This document shows positions 1 through 8,154 of a stretch of 64,000 nucleotides of DNA, one piece after another. Location: contig NZ_PNEO01000017.1 of NCBI RefSeq assembly GCF_002870125.1, positions 1 through 64,000 of the forward strand, given 5' to 3'. The stretch's first letter is position 1. Every line of letters begins with the position of its first letter. The notes under the pieces were generated by a model. The model did no database searches. It was given only the letters and a program-made list of their open reading frames with translations, and had not been told where the DNA came from. The DNA is from Burkholderia sp. WAC0059 (lineage in GTDB: Bacteria; Pseudomonadota; Gammaproteobacteria; Burkholderiales; Burkholderiaceae). A program made the position numbers and the translations under genes.

Positions 1-388
1 GACCCGGCCTCTTTCCTCCGGGTCCGCCGCCGCGTCTGCAGCAGAGAAGCGAGATTATGCGCACCAAACCAGAACCCGTCAACCCCCTTCTGATATCCCT
101 CTCCATCCCCCCGCCCCTCTCCGCCTCACCCTCGGCTCCACACATCATCCGGCCACTACACGCTCCATCAGCAAACCAGCGCACAACGGCAAAACTACGC
201 AGCCCGATGCCCGACAGAAAACCGGACAACCCGCTTTCCACCTCAACCCCGTAAAGCCGCGGCCGACCGCATTGCGTCGCTGCTACCCACCCCCGACCGC
301 CGACAGGCCTGGTAGATTCCTCCTGCCCCGCACCACCGAACCGACTAGAATGAGGGATTCTTTGCATCCCAAATTCCCCGATTTATTT
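1..388. other. left-edge region without a recognisable gene
   Basis: This stretch precedes the DUF2863 gene. It is rich in C and T runs on the plus strand between about 80 and 200. The only open frame (57-254) has a low-complexity Pro/Ser/Arg composition and no ribosome binding site. A possible -10 hexamer, TAGAAT, lies at 346-351 and would give a start of transcription just ahead of the ATG at 389. I see no tRNA or structured RNA in it. Confidence 0.5.
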
Positions 389-1603
389 ATGCGCTCGCGA
401 ATCGCCAAACGCCTTCCCCCCGATGCCGACAAACTGGTCGGTCTCTCGCTCGCCCTGTTTGCCTCGGGTAGCCGCACCGAAGACCGCTTCTGGGAAGCCA
501 AGCTCGATACGCTACTCGCGAAGATCGTGCGCAACGGCAATCAGACCACGCTCGACGCGGCGCTCGACCATCTTCAGCAAAACCACCCCGACGCTTACGG
601 CGCGCTCGCCGACATGGCCGAAACGCATAGCGAGTCGTTCAGCATCGAGCACGAAGGAACGACATACGAAGCACTGCTGATCGCTGCGCCCGTGCTTGCC
701 TGGACCCGCTACCTCATCCCGTCCGGCCCGCTGAAGACGGACGCGGCGGAAGCCCTGCGCACGCATCTGCAGGCTCATGTGCTGGCGAACGGCGCGCGCG
801 TCGCCATGGCGCCATACCTGTACAGCATCGACCAGTTGCCCCGCCATCACGTCGAGACCTGGCGTCTCGCGCAGCAACTCGCGCAATCGGCCATCAGCGG
901 CGGCACCGCCCGGATCAACACCGGCGAGTTGCCGGAAACCTCCCCGATTCTCGCCGACCCGCGCTTTCTGCTGGCCGTCGCAGCCGCGCCCGTGGGCGCG
1001 CCGCTCTTTCGCTGGCAGGAAGAAGAGCACGGCACGCGCATCGAACGCGGCCAGTGCCTCGAGCAATGGACGGCCCAGGGCGGCGCCAACCTGGCTGTCG
1101 TCATGCCCGGCTGCGAATTCGAATGCCTGCTACCGGACGCCTACTATTCGGCCTGCCGCGACGCGGACGAGCGCGTGCGTCCGCACACGGTCCGCACCGC
1201 CGTGCGCTATCTGCTGGACACGCTCAGCACGACGGCCGACGATCTGCGCGCCGTCGTGGGGGGATTCGGCGAGCGGCGTATCGACGAATATCGGATCGGC
1301 TTCACCCGCCGGGGCAGCAACGACGTACTGTACGGCGTGGTCTGGCCGCTCTACGGCCGCGAAAACGGCGACGTGGACATCGACGAGGAGCCGACCGGGG
1401 AAAGTGTCGGAGAAGGTCCGCTAGAAGAGATCGTCATGCTCCTGAAAGATGCCGGCATCGTCGACATACGCCGCCACGCCGGCCGCTTCGAGCCCGAATA
1501 TTGCGACGACTGCGGCGTTCCGCTTTATGCCGACCCGCTGGGCGAGATCGTTCACGCCGAAATGCCCGAGGACGCCGAGCCCGCCCAACCTCACTTCCAT
1601 TGA
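389..1603 (+). CDS. DUF2863 family protein
   Basis: A 404-residue protein of the DUF2863 family, known mainly from Burkholderiales and without an established function. I recognise the N-terminal region (RSRIAKRLPPDADKLVGLSL) and the overall length. It has no signal peptide or membrane segment, so it is probably cytosolic. Near the C terminus (about residues 370-385) it carries a CDDC pair of cysteines. ATG codons at 272 and 350 are in frame. I prefer 389 because family similarity begins there and a possible -10 (TAGAAT, 346-351) overlaps the ATG at 350. No clear Shine-Dalgarno sequence precedes any of the three. It is a single gene, with the LuxR-type gene 179 bp downstream. Confidence 0.85.
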   Translation: MRSRIAKRLPPDADKLVGLSLALFASGSRTEDRFWEAKLDTLLAKIVRNGNQTTLDAALDHLQQNHPDAYGALADMAETHSESFSIEHEGTTYEALLIAAPVLAWTRYLIPSGPLKTDAAEALRTHLQAHVLANGARVAMAPYLYSIDQLPRHHVETWRLAQQLAQSAISGGTARINTGELPETSPILADPRFLLAVAAAPVGAPLFRWQEEEHGTRIERGQCLEQWTAQGGANLAVVMPGCEFECLLPDAYYSACRDADERVRPHTVRTAVRYLLDTLSTTADDLRAVVGGFGERRIDEYRIGFTRRGSNDVLYGVVWPLYGRENGDVDIDEEPTGESVGEGPLEEIVMLLKDAGIVDIRRHAGRFEPEYCDDCGVPLYADPLGEIVHAEMPEDAEPAQPHFH

Positions 1604-1716
1604 CCTCCCTCACCCTGGCCGCAAGGTTCGCGCTCTCAGGCGCGTTTTAAGCAGACTCCTATACCTTCCGGACAGGCGCCCTCCCGAAAGCTTTTTGTCA
1701 TCATTCAGGCGGAGTA

Positions 1717-1747
1717 CCCGGCGCAGACCGTCATCCCGTGCGCCGGG
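1717..1747. repeat. 8-bp inverted repeat upstream of the LuxR-type gene
   Basis: CCCGGCGC at 1717-1724 and GCGCCGGG at 1740-1747 form a perfect inverted repeat with a 15-nt loop, 35 bp before the start of the LuxR-type gene. It could be a hairpin in the 5' leader or a dimer binding site for the regulator itself. Neither role is shown. Confidence 0.45.
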
Positions 1748-1782
1748 ACCCACTTGAGACAGGCCAATCAGGAGGGCATGCC

Positions 1783-2658
1783 ATGCGGTTTTCAGTTTTC
1801 AATCCGGACGCCGAGCGTCGCGAAGGACTCAAAGCCCTGCTGAGGCAAATTGACCGGCGCGCACGCTTCAACGACGCCCCGGACTGGCGCGCCGCCGATC
1901 GCGTCATGCAGCGCTTCATGCCCAACCTGTTCGTGATCGACTGGCACGACAGCATTCGCGTCGGCGAACTGCAGGCATTCACGTCCCGTTACCCGGATTT
2001 GCCGGTCGCCGCGCTGATCGACGAGGCATCGTCCCCCGTCGTGCTCGATCTGCTCGCCGAAGGCGCTCGCGGCGTCATCCCGCGCACGGCGGACGCGTGC
2101 CTGATCGTGCGGGTATTCGAAATCGTGCTACTCGGCGGCAACCATGTGCCGGCCGACGCGCTCCGCCCTATAGCCGCACCGCCGCGACGGGCTGCCGTAC
2201 CCAGCCTCCCGCCACCGCAGACAAAACTGACCGGCAGTCTTTCGCCGCGTCAGCAGCAGATCATGCGTTGCGTCCACATGGGCAGCACGAACAAGATGAT
2301 CGCCCGCACCCTCGGCATCAGCGAGGGAACCGTGAAAATTCATCTGGCAAGCATATTCCAGCAGCTCGGCGCGCCTAACCGCGCGGCGGCCGTCGCCATC
2401 TACAACGGGTGGCTCGCCAGCCAGCTACAGGTACTGCGCACTCGCGACGAACTGGCACCCAGGCCCGTTCCCGGCCAGCCTGGCCCGGTACCGCTGCGTG
2501 CCCGCAACGGTGCGACCTTCCGCTACCCGTTGTTGACAGACGACACCGCGGGCGCACTGCCGCTCGCCGCGGAACCCGCCACGCCGTTCGGCGAAGCCGC
2601 CCAAACGGAACAGGACACTGCCGAACCGATCGGCTCGCCGCTGCCGGACGATTGCTGA
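1783..2658 (+). CDS. LuxR-type response regulator-like transcription factor
   Basis: A 291-residue protein. Residues 1-125 resemble a receiver domain, and residues about 152-207 form a LuxR/GerE helix-turn-helix (LSPRQQQIMRC, then NKMIARTLGISEGTVKIHL). The receiver is atypical. The acidic pair after strand 1 reads FNPDAE, the strand-5 lysine position reads GVIPR, and Asp in FVIDWHD could be the phosphoacceptor. The C-terminal 75 residues are Pro/Ala rich. The start at 1783 is set by AGGAGG at 1770-1775. No histidine kinase is adjacent, so it is an orphan regulator whose signal and targets cannot be read from the sequence. Confidence 0.85.
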   Translation: MRFSVFNPDAERREGLKALLRQIDRRARFNDAPDWRAADRVMQRFMPNLFVIDWHDSIRVGELQAFTSRYPDLPVAALIDEASSPVVLDLLAEGARGVIPRTADACLIVRVFEIVLLGGNHVPADALRPIAAPPRRAAVPSLPPPQTKLTGSLSPRQQQIMRCVHMGSTNKMIARTLGISEGTVKIHLASIFQQLGAPNRAAAVAIYNGWLASQLQVLRTRDELAPRPVPGQPGPVPLRARNGATFRYPLLTDDTAGALPLAAEPATPFGEAAQTEQDTAEPIGSPLPDDC

Positions 2659-2707
2659 TATGGCACATGCCCACACGTTTCGTTGCCCAACGAGTAATAT
2701 TAAGCAC

Positions 2708-3382
2708 ATGGGATTCCTGTATACGCCGCTTCCATTCTGGATCGCCGTCGGTGGCTGGATCGTCGCCGCGGGGCTGATCGCGCTCGCCCTCTGGCGCAGC
2801 CCGTTCAGGCGCCTGCAGGATTCGACGCTGCAGCACGTCTGGCTCGCCATCATCGTGGCAATCTCCGTGCTGTGGGCAACCAACGCCTGGCTCGAAGACG
2901 GCACGGTGCTGCATCTGCTTGGCGCCACGCTGGTGGTCACGCTGTTCGACTGGGAGCTCGCGCTCGTGGCCATGGCCGTCGTCGCCATGCTGGCGGCGAT
3001 GGTTTTCGATGCGCCCTGGGACGGCGTAGCCTTCACCTTCCTCGTGTTCGGGGCTTTTCCGGTGGGAATTTCAGCGTTGCTGCAGCGGGCGATCATCGCG
3101 TGGCTGCCTCGCAACCTGCTCATGTTTATCGTAGGCCAGGGCTTCCTGTCGCCCGCCATCGTCGTAGTTGCCGTCGCCTATCTCGCACTCGGCACGCACA
3201 TCGCGCTGACGGGCAGATCGGCTCTCGTAATACCCGCCGGCTACGCATTCAGCGTATTTCTGCTGGCCTCGGGCGAGGTGTGGTTCACCGGCATGGCGAC
3301 CGCACTGATCGCCGTCTACCGGCCAGCCTGGGTGACGACCTACGACGTGCGCCGCTACCGGCTCGGCGGTCCACGCACTTGA
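2708..3382 (+). CDS. integral membrane protein, energy-coupling-factor permease-like (CbiM-type fold)
   Basis: A 224-residue, very hydrophobic protein with about six predicted transmembrane segments, for example around residues 10-26, 40-56, 68-96 and 145-165. It resembles proteins annotated in Burkholderiales as energy-coupling factor ABC transporter permease (CbiM-like). No ATPase or T-component gene is adjacent, so an independent transport role is uncertain. The ATG at 2708 is chosen because it begins just before the first hydrophobic segment. An in-frame ATG at 2660 sits 2 bp after the LuxR-type stop, so translational coupling from that codon is the alternative. Confidence 0.72.
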   Translation: MGFLYTPLPFWIAVGGWIVAAGLIALALWRSPFRRLQDSTLQHVWLAIIVAISVLWATNAWLEDGTVLHLLGATLVVTLFDWELALVAMAVVAMLAAMVFDAPWDGVAFTFLVFGAFPVGISALLQRAIIAWLPRNLLMFIVGQGFLSPAIVVVAVAYLALGTHIALTGRSALVIPAGYAFSVFLLASGEVWFTGMATALIAVYRPAWVTTYDVRRYRLGGPRT

Positions 3383-3522
3383 ATCGGAAAGCGGCACCGC
3401 TATCCGCGCCGCGCTTCATCCCGCCTTTACGCGACTCGCCACCCTTCATCCAATCCTGCATTCTGTCCTAACGCCTGCACAGGCGAAATAATTCCGGTGG
3501 AATTGAACTCGTGCCGTCTACA

Positions 3523-3538
3523 GGCATCTTACGATGCC
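3523..3538. repeat. short inverted repeat upstream of the BspC-like gene
   Basis: GGCATC and GATGCC flank a TTAC loop at 3523-3538, 25 bp before the next gene's ATG. It could be an operator half-site pair or a small leader hairpin. There is no supporting context. Confidence 0.3.
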
Positions 3539-3562
3539 AGATGTCACCTGCTTTCAAATCCG

Positions 3563-4222
3563 ATGGATTCCAACCAGGCATCCCGCCGGCTGCTGAAGGT
3601 GATCAGCCGACTGGCGGCATGCGTCGCGGGCGTCACGCTCGCCTGTACCCTACCCGCCCACGCCGATCAGCTCGAGCAGCACAACGAACTCGTCAGCAAA
3701 TTCATCAACGAACTGCATGCCGATCCGCTAGTTGCCGATTGCGCCGCGCATGGCGACTTCGTGGCCAGCACGGTCAACATGTTCGACCACGTGGAGTTTC
3801 CGCCCGACTCGTTCGACAGCCCCCATGCGTCGGTCACGCCCTGGAACGACTCGTTCAACGAGAATAAGCAGCGCATCAAGGTCGATACCATCGTATCGGT
3901 CGACGGCATAGGCATCCCGTCGAACAGCAGCAACGCGCCGATCGATCTGAAATTCCGCTGCGGCTACGTCGGCAACCAGATGCTCGCCTTTAGCTGGAAC
4001 GATCCCCAGCCTTCGGTGCGGGCTGTCAGCGAACGCGGTCCGGCCGCTCACGGCGCCCGCCGTCACCGGCGCGGCAAGCAGCCGGCGGCCAGCAAGCGAA
4101 CCGGGAAAGGCAAACCGACGGGCAAGATCGGAAAGAGGCACGCGCCCGGCAAGGCCGCTGCGAACGGCAAAACCGGCACGAAAAAAGCGGCCCGAAAAAA
4201 GAAGGCCGCGTCCCACGACTGA
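3563..4222 (+). CDS. exported BspC-like protein with Lys/Arg-rich tail
   Basis: A 219-residue protein. Residues 1-33 look like a Sec signal peptide: Arg/Lys near the N terminus, a hydrophobic stretch around 17-31, and AHA before the likely cleavage site. Residues about 34-150 match what I recognise as the BspC domain of Burkholderiales (motifs NELVSKFINE and ADPLVADCAAHGDFVAS). Two Cys in the mature domain could form a disulfide. From about residue 157 the protein becomes a 60-residue Lys/Arg/Gly/Ala/Pro tail (GKPTGKIGKRHAPGKAAANG), like histone H1 tails. The ATG at 3563 fits the signal peptide; an in-frame start at 3497 would bury it. The function is unknown. Confidence 0.78.
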   Translation: MDSNQASRRLLKVISRLAACVAGVTLACTLPAHADQLEQHNELVSKFINELHADPLVADCAAHGDFVASTVNMFDHVEFPPDSFDSPHASVTPWNDSFNENKQRIKVDTIVSVDGIGIPSNSSNAPIDLKFRCGYVGNQMLAFSWNDPQPSVRAVSERGPAAHGARRHRRGKQPAASKRTGKGKPTGKIGKRHAPGKAAANGKTGTKKAARKKKAASHD

Positions 4223-4332
4223 CGGCATACGGCAGATCGGCCCTATCACGCCGGGCGACATAGGCGATCTCAACAAGAACGGCGAAACCGCGAAAATGCC
4301 GGACGTCGTGCCTGCGAACGCGCGATCGCCTT

Positions 4333-5499
4333 TTAAGCGAACGTCTCGACGTGATGCAGGATCGCCTGCAACATCGCGGCTCCCAGCGCCGCGCTACGCT
4401 CACCGTTCCAGCCAACCCGCTCATCGGGCAGATTGGCATTGTCCTTGAACGGCATTTCGAGCGTCAGCGACAGACAGCCGAGCCGGTGACTCACGTATTT
4501 CGAGGCCAGCTTCAGCGCATCTTCACGATAGCGTCCGACCGGATAGCCGTGACGGTCCTGAAAATCCGGACTGGCCTGCTTGAATGCCTCGATGAAGACA
4601 TGCTGTTCGCGCACCTGCTGCTCCGTGAACCCCGGCAGCATTTCCGAACCGGCGACGAACACGTACGGCAGCCCCTCGTCGCCGTGAATATCGAAGAAAA
4701 GATCGCAGCCCGTTTCGAGGATCGCGTTGCGCACGCCGAGAACCTCGGGGCTACGCTGCGCATCGGGCTCCATCCATTCCCGGTTCAGGTTGGCCCCTAC
4801 GGCATTGGTGCGCAGGTTGCCGCGCACGCCGCCGTCCGGGTTCATGTTGGGCACGATGTAGAACACGGCCCGCTCGCCAAGCTTGCGCGCAACCGGATCG
4901 CCGGCCCAATCGCCCCAACCGGCCAGTCGCTTGACGAGCCCTTCGACGAACCACTCGGCCATCGTCTCGCCCGGATGCTGGCGCGCGATGACCCAGACTT
5001 TTCTCGCCGGCGCCGCGCCCGACGACCCGTCGTCGGGCAACATGCCGAGCCTCAGCATCGATACCGGTCGCCCTTCGACGGTCTGCGCGAGTTCGGTCAC
5101 CGTCGCGTGCGGCATCTGCTGCACGGCGCCGAGAAACGCCGCGTGACGCTCCTCGCTATAAGGTTCGAAATACGCGTAGTAGATGCCGTCGAATTCCGGC
5201 GTGTGATCGATCGTCAGCACCTTGCCGTCATACGTGGTCGGCACGCGGAACCAGTTCACCCGGTCGTAGCTGGCCATCGCGCGGTAATCGCGCCAGCCGT
5301 CCGGAAATGCGCAGGCAGACGCGTTCTCGAAAGTCATGACGCAGCGCGCGCCGCGAGCGCCGGCCAGCCTGTAGTAGAACCACTGCGCGAATTCCGAGCG
5401 ATTGTCGCTGCGTATGCGCAGCCGGATGTCGTCGGGATGCTCGCACGATACGATCTCGATCGCGCCCGCGTCGAAATTGCTTGTGATGGAAAGCGTCAT
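4333..5499 (-). CDS. M14 family zinc carboxypeptidase (cytosolic carboxypeptidase type)
   Basis: A 388-residue metallocarboxypeptidase of the M14 family, the subgroup related to cytosolic carboxypeptidases. Residues 1-120 form the N-terminal beta domain of this subgroup. The zinc ligands are visible as H175 and E178 in QHPGETMAEW and H272 in FFDIHGDEG. R240 in NLNREW and the probable catalytic E348 in LTLEMPF are also present. There is no signal peptide, so it should act in the cytoplasm. It removes C-terminal residues from peptides or proteins; the substrate cannot be predicted. It lies 30 bp downstream of yaaA on the same strand and may be co-transcribed with it. Confidence 0.9.
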   Translation of the reverse strand: MTLSITSNFDAGAIEIVSCEHPDDIRLRIRSDNRSEFAQWFYYRLAGARGARCVMTFENASACAFPDGWRDYRAMASYDRVNWFRVPTTYDGKVLTIDHTPEFDGIYYAYFEPYSEERHAAFLGAVQQMPHATVTELAQTVEGRPVSMLRLGMLPDDGSSGAAPARKVWVIARQHPGETMAEWFVEGLVKRLAGWGDWAGDPVARKLGERAVFYIVPNMNPDGGVRGNLRTNAVGANLNREWMEPDAQRSPEVLGVRNAILETGCDLFFDIHGDEGLPYVFVAGSEMLPGFTEQQVREQHVFIEAFKQASPDFQDRHGYPVGRYREDALKLASKYVSHRLGCLSLTLEMPFKDNANLPDERVGWNGERSAALGAAMLQAILHHVETFA

Positions 5500-5529
5500 G
5501 GCAGAGCCTCCGCGGCGGCGAGTGGCCGG

Positions 5530-6321
5530 CTAGTCGGCCACTCGCCGACGAAAAACGTAGGTGGAATCGTCCGAGGCGGCGGCATCGAACGCGTACGCTT
5601 CGGCATCGAAGCCCTTGAGCGCCTCGGGCGAGTCGATCCGGTTCGTCACCGCGTAACGCGCCATCAGCCCGCGCGCCCGTTTGGCGTGAAAGCTGATGAT
5701 CCGGTAGCGGCCGCCCTTCCAGTCCTCGAAGACGGGCGTGACGACCGGCGCAATCAACCGCTTCGGCCTCACCGACCGGAAGTATTCGGTCGACGCGCAA
5801 TTCACGAGCACGCGCGATGCCGCGCCGTCCCGCTCCAGTTGCTCGAACTGACCGTTCAGCGCGTCCGTGATGCGATCGCCCCAGAACGCGTACAGATCCT
5901 TGCCGCGCGCATTGCCGAAGCGCGTGCCCATTTCGAGCCGGTACGGCTGCAGCAGATCGAGCGGACGCAGCACGCCGTACAGGCCGGAGAGCACGCGCAC
6001 ATGCTGCTGGGCGTAGTCGAGATCGGCGGCCGACAGCGACTTCGCGTCGAACCCCTCGTAGACGTCGCCGTTGAACGCGAGCATCGCCTGCTTCGCGTTG
6101 CGCGTGTCGAAGCGCGGCGACCAGTCCGCGTAGCGCTGGAAATTCAGCCGCGCGAGCGGGTCGGAAATCCCCATCAGCGTGGCGATCTGCTGCGGCGACA
6201 GACGACGCAGGCCGTCGATCAGCTCGGTCGCATCGTCCACGAAGTCGGGCACCGTATGCCGCTCGATATGAGGCGGCGTTTCGTAGTCGAGCGATTTGGC
6301 CGGCGACAGAACGATTATCAT
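5530..6321 (-). CDS. yaaA: peroxide stress protein YaaA (DUF328/UPF0246)
   Basis: A 263-residue member of the YaaA family, which in E. coli lowers intracellular free iron and limits oxidative DNA damage during peroxide stress. The conserved start MIIVLSPAKSLDYETPP and the later RLEMGTRFGNARGKDLYAFW and VNCASTEYF blocks are diagnostic. The ATG at 6321 is chosen because the family begins exactly there; an in-frame upstream ATG at 6456 would overlap the divergent PIN gene. The gene is intact and of normal length. It is divergent from the PIN protein gene, with about 67 bp between the starts. Confidence 0.95.
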   Translation of the reverse strand: MIIVLSPAKSLDYETPPHIERHTVPDFVDDATELIDGLRRLSPQQIATLMGISDPLARLNFQRYADWSPRFDTRNAKQAMLAFNGDVYEGFDAKSLSAADLDYAQQHVRVLSGLYGVLRPLDLLQPYRLEMGTRFGNARGKDLYAFWGDRITDALNGQFEQLERDGAASRVLVNCASTEYFRSVRPKRLIAPVVTPVFEDWKGGRYRIISFHAKRARGLMARYAVTNRIDSPEALKGFDAEAYAFDAAASDDSTYVFRRRVAD

Positions 6322-6388
6322 AAGGGCTCGCAGGCACGTCCGTGCCCGATCTGCAAAAGCAAAAGCCCGATTGTAGCGAATGTAAAGA

Positions 6389-6886
6389 ATGCCCGGCTCC
6401 CTGATCCCGCAAGCCCCGCTACCCGTCGTGCTCGACTCGAACGTATGGATCGACATTCTTGTGTTCGACGATCCCCATGCGCGCCCGATCCGCGCCGCGC
6501 TCGAAAACGGCGCGCTGCGCGCGCTGATCGACGCGCGGTGTCTGGCCGAACTCGCGCACGTGCTCGATTATCCGCAGTTCGTGCCGCGCGGCGTCGACAA
6601 GTCGGCCGCGCTGGCGATCGTGGCAAAGCTCACGCAGCAGATCGCGCCGCCCGAACCGGCCGCCGACGCGAGACCGCTGCCCCAATGCAAGGACCGCGAC
6701 GACCAGAAGTTTCTCGAACTCGCGCACGCGGGCGGCGCGGCCTGGCTCGTGTCGAAGGATCGCGCGGTGCTGCGTCTGGCAAAGCGCGTCGCGCGCGACT
6801 TCGGCTTCCGGATCGCCGAGCCCGCGCCGTTCGTCTCCGCCTGCGGCCTCGACGCGCCCGCCTCGCCATCAAGCGAGACGATGTAA
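6389..6886 (+). CDS. PIN-domain protein (putative VapC-like ribonuclease)
   Basis: A 165-residue PIN-domain protein of the kind annotated as a putative toxin component, PIN family. Candidate metal-binding acids are D16 (VVLDSNVWID), E54 (AELAHVL), D102 or D104-D105 (CKDRDDQKFLE) and D124 (SKDRAV), the usual four-acid arrangement of this nuclease fold. There is no small antitoxin gene on either side: yaaA is divergent and an aminotransferase follows. It is therefore either a solitary RNase or a toxin without a linked antitoxin. The start at 6389 leaves only 67 bp to the yaaA start. Confidence 0.85.
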   Translation: MPGSLIPQAPLPVVLDSNVWIDILVFDDPHARPIRAALENGALRALIDARCLAELAHVLDYPQFVPRGVDKSAALAIVAKLTQQIAPPEPAADARPLPQCKDRDDQKFLELAHAGGAAWLVSKDRAVLRLAKRVARDFGFRIAEPAPFVSACGLDAPASPSSETM

Positions 6887-6950
6887 GAATCCGCCGATTT
6901 CCCTACAATCAGACTTTCGCCCTCAACCCGCACACTGCCGAATCCGCACC

Positions 6951-8123
6951 ATGAATGCCCCGCACCCCACGCCTGTCGCGCCCACCGTCCTGTCCCGTCT
7001 GCCGAACGTCGGCACGACGATCTTCTCTGTGATGAGCGCGCTGGCCGCGGAAAAAGGCGCGGTAAACCTGGGCCAGGGTTTTCCCGATTTCGACTGCGAC
7101 CCGCGCATCGCGGACGCGGTTTCCCAGGCCATGCGCGACGGCCACAACCAGTATCCGCCGATGCCGGGCGTGGCCGCGCTGCGCGAAGCCATCGCGGACA
7201 AGATAGCGAACCTGTACGGCCGCCGCTACGACGCCCATGCGGAAATCACCGTCACCGCCGGCGCGACCCAGGCGCTGCTGACGGCCATCCTTGCTACCGT
7301 GCATCCCGGCGACGAGGTCGTCGTCGTCGAGCCGACCTACGACAGCTACCTGCCGTCGATCGGGCTGGCCGGCGGCAAGCCCGTGTTCGTCACGCTCGAA
7401 GCGCCGGACTACGCCATTCCGTTCGACCGCCTCGCCGCCGCGATCACGCCGAAAACGCGGCTATTGCTGATCAACACGCCGCACAATCCGACCGGCACGG
7501 TATGGCGCGCCGCCGACATGGAGCGCCTCCAGGAGATCGTCCGCAACACCAACGTCCTCATCCTCTCCGACGAGGTGTACGAGCACATGGTCTACGACGG
7601 CGCGCGTCACGAGAGCATCGCGCGCTATCCCGAACTGGCCGCGCGCAGCTTCATCGTGTCGAGCTTCGGCAAGACCTATCACGTCACGGGCTGGAAGGTC
7701 GGCTACGTGGCCGCACCCGCCCCGCTGATGGCCGAATTCCGCAAGGTGCATCAGTTCAACGTGTTCACCGTGAACACGCCGATGCAGGTCGGCCTCGCGC
7801 AGTATCTGCGCGACCCGGCGCCCTATCTCGAACTGCCGGCGTTCTATCAGCGCAAGCGCGATTTCTTCCGCGCCGGGCTCGCGAATACGCGCTTCAAGCT
7901 GCTGCCCTGCGACGGCACCTATTTCCAGTGCGTCGATTACTCGGCCATCAGCGATTTGCCCGAGGCAGAGTTCTCGAAATGGCTGACGGCCGAGATCGGC
8001 GTCGCGGCCATTCCGGTGTCCGCGTTCTATCACGAGTCGCACGAATCCGGCGTCGTGCGCTTTTGCTTCGCCAAGCGCGAAAGCACGCTCGCGACCGCGC
8101 TCGAACGGCTCGCGCGCCTCTGA
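6951..8123 (+). CDS. PLP-dependent aminotransferase (methionine aminotransferase YbdL-like)
   Basis: A 390-residue class I/II fold type I aminotransferase. The PLP lysine is K241 in SSFGKTYHVTGWKVGY, the signature of the YbdL / kynurenine aminotransferase group. NLGQGFPDF near the N terminus and INTPHNPTG are also typical. Family members transaminate methionine, glutamine and aromatic amino acids with 2-oxo acids. It is cytosolic. The ATG at 6951 follows a possible -10 (TACAAT, 6904-6909) with a weak -35. The GST gene follows 31 bp downstream and may be in the same transcript. Confidence 0.92.
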   Translation: MNAPHPTPVAPTVLSRLPNVGTTIFSVMSALAAEKGAVNLGQGFPDFDCDPRIADAVSQAMRDGHNQYPPMPGVAALREAIADKIANLYGRRYDAHAEITVTAGATQALLTAILATVHPGDEVVVVEPTYDSYLPSIGLAGGKPVFVTLEAPDYAIPFDRLAAAITPKTRLLLINTPHNPTGTVWRAADMERLQEIVRNTNVLILSDEVYEHMVYDGARHESIARYPELAARSFIVSSFGKTYHVTGWKVGYVAAPAPLMAEFRKVHQFNVFTVNTPMQVGLAQYLRDPAPYLELPAFYQRKRDFFRAGLANTRFKLLPCDGTYFQCVDYSAISDLPEAEFSKWLTAEIGVAAIPVSAFYHESHESGVVRFCFAKRESTLATALERLARL

Positions 8124-8154
8124 GCGCCGCCGGCCATCACGTCAAGGAGCCACG

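Noticed and set aside
57..254. A 65-codon frame at the left edge.
   Set aside because: Low-complexity Pro/Ser composition, no ribosome binding site and no family match.
4262..4334. AGGCGATC and GATCGCCTTTT between the BspC-like and carboxypeptidase genes as a terminator.
   Set aside because: The loop would be about 54 nt, too long to call an intrinsic terminator with confidence.
4351..6954. An 867-codon open frame on the plus strand opposite the M14 carboxypeptidase and yaaA.
   Set aside because: Both minus-strand genes are clearly conserved families; the antisense product shows no recognisable domain.
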